Shown in pieces: positions 58,265-64,000 of a stretch of DNA of 64,000 nt (positions within the stretch are counted from its first letter, which is position 1; every line of letters begins with the position of its first letter). Made by a program: the position numbers and the translations under genes. Source of the DNA: Phycomyces nitens (taxonomy: Eukaryota; Mucoromycota; Mucoromycetes; Mucorales; Phycomycetaceae); assembly GCA_022702545.1 (NCBI GenBank), contig JAHRBC010000005.1:4549501-4613500 (forward strand), read 5' to 3'. The notes under the pieces are model-generated. The model was not told the DNA's origin, searched no databases, and saw only the letters and a program-made list of their open reading frames with translations.

Positions 58265-60067
58265 GAGAAAAGTGATCTTTTTGTAATCTCCGGGGAAATG
58301 ACTAATAGATGCAATATATTATCAGTTCTTACAAGATGAGTATACGAAAGAAAAGAAAGTTTTATTTAAAGTCTTTGAATATCTTTTTTTCAGGACACAA
58401 CATTTTATTCCGTAAACTGGGAACAGGCACTAGATGCCGGACCACAAGTCCCTTTCAAAAAGTCTGGTAAAACAAAAGCGTCGTGCCCTTAAGATCGCTG
58501 AATTAGCAAATGCACAAAAAGAAAGGAAACAATGATCTTGCAATCATTTATCATTCGTGTCTTCTCTTTATAACCTATTCGCAATCTTAAATTCAATATG
58601 ACTTTGGTTGCCTCTTACTCAAACCAAAAGCCAAGTATAAAAAAAAAAGATATTAGTGGAGAATGGGAAAAGAATAACTGGATAACTGGATAATGGCAAA
58701 AAAAAAGGAAATAATATAGCAAGGTATATGTGTGTAAGCGACAAGAGAATAAAATAAAGGTCAACAAAAATAGACGCAATAGACCATCTTTTCACAAATG
58801 ATTTTTATGGCAGAGAAATATATTTGATATCCAAAGGCCATCAATTAGACCGAAAAATACTATTCATTTAATGTATAGGTTAAAAAAACCATCAAGTTTA
58901 TTGATTCCGTACAATACTTGTTGATGTCCTTGTATTTTCATTGCATAATTTTAACGACTGTCACCCGCCCTTTTTATTTACAGAACTTTAAGTTGCTTAT
59001 TTCCTGTGATACTGATATCTTGGAAGGTTCAGATGTATCTTGTATTTTAAAGTTCTCTCTCTCTCTCTTTCTCATATCTTGAAAATATATGACCCACAGT
59101 TTATTAGAGAATTGCATCTCCACAAGAAATATCATGTGTGGTATAGTCTTCTTTGGTTAATGATTAATTTTTCAAGATATGATTTCTCGTATTGATAATA
59201 GAACTTGGCTTTATTTTTCTGTAGAGTCATAAACCAGTTGATTATAGAGACTATGGAATTGAAAGACAAAATATGTAAGAGAGGGGCTTATGTTTCCTAA
59301 AAAATAATAATAAACCAAGGGGATTTTGCTATAGAGAATTACTAATATGCCCTCTATTGTAAAAGGTTAAGTTATACCATAACCCCAAGAACAAATAATA
59401 TAAAAATGTTGGTACAATATTGCTCCAAACCACTTGTCTATTTTAAAACATAGATACATAAAATGATAAATTGACTGAGAAAAATTTGAAGCTACAACAG
59501 ACATTAATAGTACTCTAAAAAATAGGTTAAAAACTAATATCTTTCTGGATTTTTATAATGTTTGATTTGGACAATATTACCAAATTTTTGTGATATTGGT
59601 TTTGAAACATTTCAAGACGCGTATTTTGGTGTGAGAGTTTATTTTGTATTAAGAATGATAATAATAAATACAACAAGTAATGAAAACATTGTAGTGGTCT
59701 GAAACTACCTGGTCATTATGAATTGAGCTAGTAATTGTGGTAAAGGGAAACTTATATTTTCTAGACTTTATTGCTATTACATAAAAACATTCTAAATATT
59801 AACAGTAATTACCATATTTCATGGCAATAATTTGAGGAGTTGTTGGTAATACCTGTTGTAAACATACAACCAGCCTACCCACATTGCTTATATACATATA
59901 TATATATATGATGTTTGGTTCTAATGTAACCACAAGTTAAAAGTATAATGCCATTTTATAGTCCACACTGTATAAATAGCAATTTATGTATCTTTAAAAC
60001 CACAATAAATATTCAATAAATATAACAAAGTCACTTTTGTTGTTGGTATATGTCTAGCCAGCTATCT
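58265..60067. other. Long AT-rich intergenic region, no gene seen
   Basis: I see no credible coding frame, tRNA or large repeat in these 1.8 kb. It has A-runs, a (CT)n run at 59056-59071 and a (TA)n run at 59893-59908. A GTCGTGCCC motif at 58480 recalls the MITE-like end at 48498 but is too short to call. Confidence 0.45.
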
Positions 60068-61013
60068 TTAATGACCAATTAACACCTTTTCAAAAATAGT
60101 GTTTAAATGTGGCCCCAAATAATGAGCAAGTCGATGTATGCCAACAATCGACAAAGCTATCAGGGCAAGTGGGCTAATGTATTCTATCAACCAAATTCCT
60201 GTGGATGGCTTTGTCTTTCGTATCATGTTTCGTACTTGGATCTTGAGCTGGGAAACATCACTCGAGTTGTCCAAAACAATGTCTGCTTTTTCAACCTTTT
60301 CGCTTAATGGCATTTGGGCCTGGATACGATTACCAGCTTGTTCTTCGGTCAATCCATCTCTGCTCCGGAGTCGTTGAAGTTGAAGAGGCTCTGAACTAAA
60401 GGTGTTTTTTTTGTTTTGTTTTTTAGTGGTAAAAGTCGAGATACGTTAGTACCCATATACAAACACTTTATTACATTTATACAAGAGAGAATTTCATATT
60501 CACAATACCAATATACAACAATGTTGGTTCCCATGAAACGATCCAATTTACTCTCAAACAAGAGTGGAACATCAAATACAACGCGATCGGCTCCCTTGAA
60601 CCAATAGAAAAGTGCTTGCTTGGCCATCTCAAGTCGAACATAGGGATGTGTGCATTGATTGAGAATACTACGCTTATGAGGATCCTTGAAGATTATGTCA
60701 CCAAGCTTAGGACGATCAATATTTCCATCTGGTAAAAACACACTATCTCCAAAATGCTTTCGGATTAGTTTGTTGGATCTTCTTCCGGGTTTGACGATTT
60801 CCCTCGCAATCAAATCGGCATCAATCACTGGAATTTTCTCATCCAAAAGAAGTTTGCTGACAGTAGATTTTCCTAAAGATAACAACTGTTAATCCGAGTA
60901 TTAAACGTGGATTCTAGTTCAGAGATTACATAAGCCCTAAAGAATGTGTATTTATCTGTTTGTTAGATCATCTTACCCGAAGCAATTCCTCCAGTCAAAC
61001 CAATAAACTTCAT
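60068..61013 (-). CDS. CAB5: Dephospho-CoA kinase (CoaE/CAB5)
   Basis: Phosphorylates the ribose 3'-OH of dephospho-CoA with ATP, the last step of CoA synthesis. Exon 1 starts at 61013 (MKFIGLTGGIASG) and splices to KSTVSKLLLDEKIPVIDADL, completing the P-loop GGIASGKST. The substrate-binding region DADLIAREIVKPG, the lid region HPYVRLEMAKQAL and DVPLLFESKLDRF match the family. A later exon has GLTEEQAGNRIQAQMPLSEK and DIVLDNSSD. The C-terminal tail includes a hydrophobic segment (YISPLALIALSIVGI), as in yeast Cab5 and other eukaryotic forms, and suggests membrane attachment. Introns lie in the P-loop codon (60876-60974 region) and between FMGTNIVV and RSRDGLT. Confidence 0.92.
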
Positions 61014-61242
61014 TACTTTACAAGTGATAGCTTAAAACAACAACACTCGCTCTTTCCACCCATTGTCTTTTTGCCTGTTCAAGTGCCCCGCATAATGCAC
61101 ATGACGTCAAGAAACTTGTCACGTAAAGCCTATTCGTGTCTAACGCTGTGCTCTTTATCCATCCATCTCTCCTCTTTGTTCTTCTCTCTTATTTTCTCCC
61201 TTTATACTCTTTCCATATTCTGTCTTTAGGGCCTATACAAAT

Positions 61243-64000
61243 ATGGACCAGGAACAATTATCTGATGCTGACAAGGTTTTTAGATTCTCCTAAATCGAAG
61301 ATTCATACAGCCAAAGATGGTTCTCATCGTTTTGCAATGTTTTAGATCCGCCTTAAGCGTGTAGCTAAATTGCAACAGCAGGCAGAAGAACAGAGAAGAA
61401 ACCAGGAACAGAAACAGCAAAAGGACCAAAAGGCACCAGAGAAACGTACAATGACTCCTCCGCAGCCCCTTCCATCTATCGAACCTGAAAGCTACAAAAG
61501 ACCAATCAAGGTAAACAAGGGACGCGCTTTTTTATCAATACCCACAAGCTAGATGTAAAGGGCAATCGTACATGATTGCGGTACAGGCTACTTTATTGAC
61601 TGCGGAATACATTATAACAAAAGAGAAGCAGGAGTTCCAACTAATAATCTATTTAAATACATATAATACAGGTCCCAGTTTCGACAGCAACTACTTCACC
61701 ACCTGTCCAGAAGCCTGTACCTGTTCCTGCACAGCCTAGTATTACAAAGCCAGTTGGTTCAGCAAAGAGCTTTGAAGACTGGCAGAATGATGTCTTGTCT
61801 CGTATTCTTCAAGTGACATTAGACGTAAGTATCAAGTAAAGTGCCGAAATGGTGAACTTGAATGGTAAAAAGAGTATGTGTGTGTGTGTGTGGGACTATA
61901 GCCAGAAGCTGCTTACAAGCAAGGAGGATCCATATACCTGGAAGGAATGGTCACCGAATTAGAAGAGGAGCAAGGTAAATAAACAATGACAATATATATC
62001 TTTCTGGAGGGCTGCAGCAAATGTCAGATGGAAGGACTACCTCTAACGCTGTGACTATAGAGCCCAAACCCTTTAAGCTAAGCCAATCCTTGATGGACCG
62101 AGTTCTTGTTGCTCGTCTTTCATTGGACCCTAATGAGAGCTATCCCAACATCCCACAAGCAATCCAACAGGATCTAAAATCATCACATTTTGATTATTTG
62201 ATCAATTGCTGGAAAAGAGCCCAAGAAATCAAACGGAACACTTTGACAAGAAGCAAGGTTAGTCGTTGGACTATGGATACTATTATCAGATTCCTATTGG
62301 TTTATTAAAATAATTCTTCAAGAACCTCGAAAGGGCCGTTCTGGACAGACGTTTAGCAGTGCTGGACAGTGTGAAACTCTTGTTGGTATCTTATTCTGGT
62401 CTTGTGTTGCAGATCCCAGATATGTTTCCACAACTTGACAAGTAAGTATTTGGACTTTTACTACAAGGCGTTATTTGGATTGTAACCAAATACATTGCAT
62501 TTCTATACAACATAGTCAACAACATTTGGGTCCATCACAACTTGTCTCTAGACTGTTGGCCCAGCCTGATACAGCGCAAGGTTTGCCCACAGACTATCTC
62601 TCGGAAATGATCTCCAGATTTGCAGATGACGGTCTGGATACGGTTTGTGGTTATATATTGGATTACGAAGTTGGGCACATTTAATGACTGTTGGTATACA
62701 AAAACCATAGATCCTGGGTGCTCCTTTAGCAATGATCTCGGATCAAGTACGAAAGATCACCATCTTGGACAATTTCAAGCCATTTGTACAAGTAAATATA
62801 ACAAATACAATCTAATCCACAGGTACTAGTATAATATTCTTTACTGACAATATAACTAGTCATTGTCCTTATTATGTGAGAACAAATCCGTGGCCACTGT
62901 AGTAAGTATAGCTATTTGAATATATAGATTATGCTATCCTAGTTAATACTGAATATATTCTAGTTGCCTACACTCCCTGAATTTGATCCTGAAACTACTA
63001 ATGCCCGGACCATCGAAGAGCTCTCTTTACTTGGACCTTACTTTAAACTGAGTGCTTACCCAGGAAGTGCAGTAAGAATGATAAAGAGATTAATAGTGAA
63101 TCGCAAATTGCAAATCAGTAACTTGTCTTTTAATTATAGCCAAAGGTAGCCGAAAACTTATTCCAAAATGCTGAAAACCGAAACTCGGGAGATCTTGAGT
63201 CTTGCAAGAATGGCGTTCGTGGTACTATTCAAAATATTCAGGTATAAGATATCTAAAGAAAGGCAATGATATTTAACTGTTTCATTTTTGAATGGGCATA
63301 TTTAGAGATCACTCTTTTCTGTGTCCAGTTGCCTTGTTCGTGCTTCGGCCACATCGCGTGAAGGTCTACTGGCTTACTTTTCGCATGTACTCAGGCTAAA
63401 CCAGAAGCGTGCGCAGATCCAGGTAGACCCACAGACAGTTGCAACCGATGGATTTATGCACAATGTGGCTGCAATTATGTTGACCTTTTGCGACCCTTTC
63501 CTGGACGTTGGAGCATCCAAAGTAAGTACCAGCAGGATATTAAAGTGATCTCCAATGTCTAAAAAAATGATTTGTATTTATGGTATAGGTCGACAAGATT
63601 GACACGGCATATTTTCGTACCAGTAGACGTATTGATATTAAAGAAGACACAAAGATCAATGCTACTGAGGAACAGTCTGATGCCTACTATAGTGCCCCCA
63701 TACCAAACAAACGTAAGAATAATATAAAGGTATACATGTATACGTGTATTGATCACCACACTTTGATCCAGCCCACAACTTTATCACCGAGGCATTCTTT
63801 ATTACCTTGGCATCCATGCACTATGGGCCTATTAGATCTCTTGTGAATTACAATGAATTGATCAGAGAGTACAATGAGGCCAAGAAACATCACGAAAGAG
63901 CACAGCAAGACGCAGTTCGTCTGACAAATGTAAAGAAATTGACTTTGTACGCATATACTTTCTGGATAAACTCACTTGTACGGCTGTTTATGTAGAACAC
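61243..64000 (+). CDS. UFD2: Ubiquitin chain elongation factor E4, UFD2 (5' part, cut by window edge)
   Basis: Extends ubiquitin chains on substrates and works with Cdc48/p97 in proteasomal degradation. The start at 61243 gives MDQEQLSDADK, then IRLKRVAKLQQQAEEQRRNQ after the first intron, the usual UFD2 N terminus. The Pro-rich linker is followed by KSFEDWQNDVLSRILQVTLD, then the core: LLGPYFKLSAYPG, a typical UFD2 segment, SREGLLAYFSHVLRLNQKRA, DGFMHNVAAIMLTFCDPFLD, and HNFITEAFFITLASMHYGPI near the right edge. The second half with the U-box lies beyond 64000. At least nine introns of 50-110 nt are seen. The first intron donor (61276, GTTTTT) is weak but supported by family alignment. Confidence 0.9.

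Noticed and set aside
58470..58505. GTCGTGCCC..TTAAG..ATCGCTG similar to the MITE-like right end at 48495
   Set aside because: The match is short and only one arm is seen; chance cannot be excluded.

Overview
The window looks like nuclear DNA of an early-diverging filamentous fungus, most likely Mucoromycota and perhaps Mucorales. The genes have many short GT-AG introns (about 45-90 nt), intergenic DNA is AT-rich with many microsatellites, and there is a presenilin gene, which Dikarya generally lack. The taxon is an inference from gene content; no rRNA or other marker is present.

Layout. 0-23 kb is gene-dense: a homeodomain regulator (284-2137 +), an OPT-family oligopeptide transporter (3218-5706 +), a long Trm3/TARBP1-type tRNA ribose methyltransferase (12769-6120 -), a very small verprolin/WIP-like protein (13283-13707 +), a hotdog-fold thioesterase (14353-13774 -), a Ste50-like SAM-RA adaptor (14629-16827 +), an Opi3-like phospholipid methyltransferase (17352-18204 +), presenilin (20246-18418 -) and Yif1 (20999-22384 +). 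22.6-39.7 kb holds a Rab escort protein (25041-22691 -), a single-exon gene with a degenerate retropepsin-like domain (25379-26647 +) and a huge ALFY/WDFY3-type BEACH-WD40-FYVE gene (26879-39664 +). 40-47 kb holds four minus-strand genes: a GNAT acetyltransferase, a Bem46/ABHD13-like hydrolase, fumarase and a GFA/CENP-V-fold protein.

47-58.3 kb is a repeat island. It contains two decayed Tc1/mariner transposases, a fold-back MITE-like element, two LTR-like direct repeats about 350 bp long and 5 kb apart, an array of about eleven 262-bp tandem repeats between them with a four-monomer higher-order period of 1048 bp, and a broken MULE transposase. After a 1.8-kb empty stretch come dephospho-CoA kinase (61013-60068 -) and the 5' part of the E4 ubiquitin ligase UFD2, cut by the right edge.

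Functionally the set is mostly housekeeping: membrane traffic (Yif1, Rab escort protein, BEACH protein), phospholipid and CoA metabolism, tRNA modification and protein quality control. Signalling and cell-shape genes are the Ste50 adaptor, the verprolin fragment and the homeodomain factor. I see no gene cluster with a joint function. The most interesting items are the presenilin gene with a GC-AG intron that splits its catalytic Asp codon, the 125-residue verprolin tail gene, the retropepsin-like gene without a catalytic motif, and the higher-order satellite. Gene models were spliced by eye; exon limits are given where reading frame and protein motifs agree.
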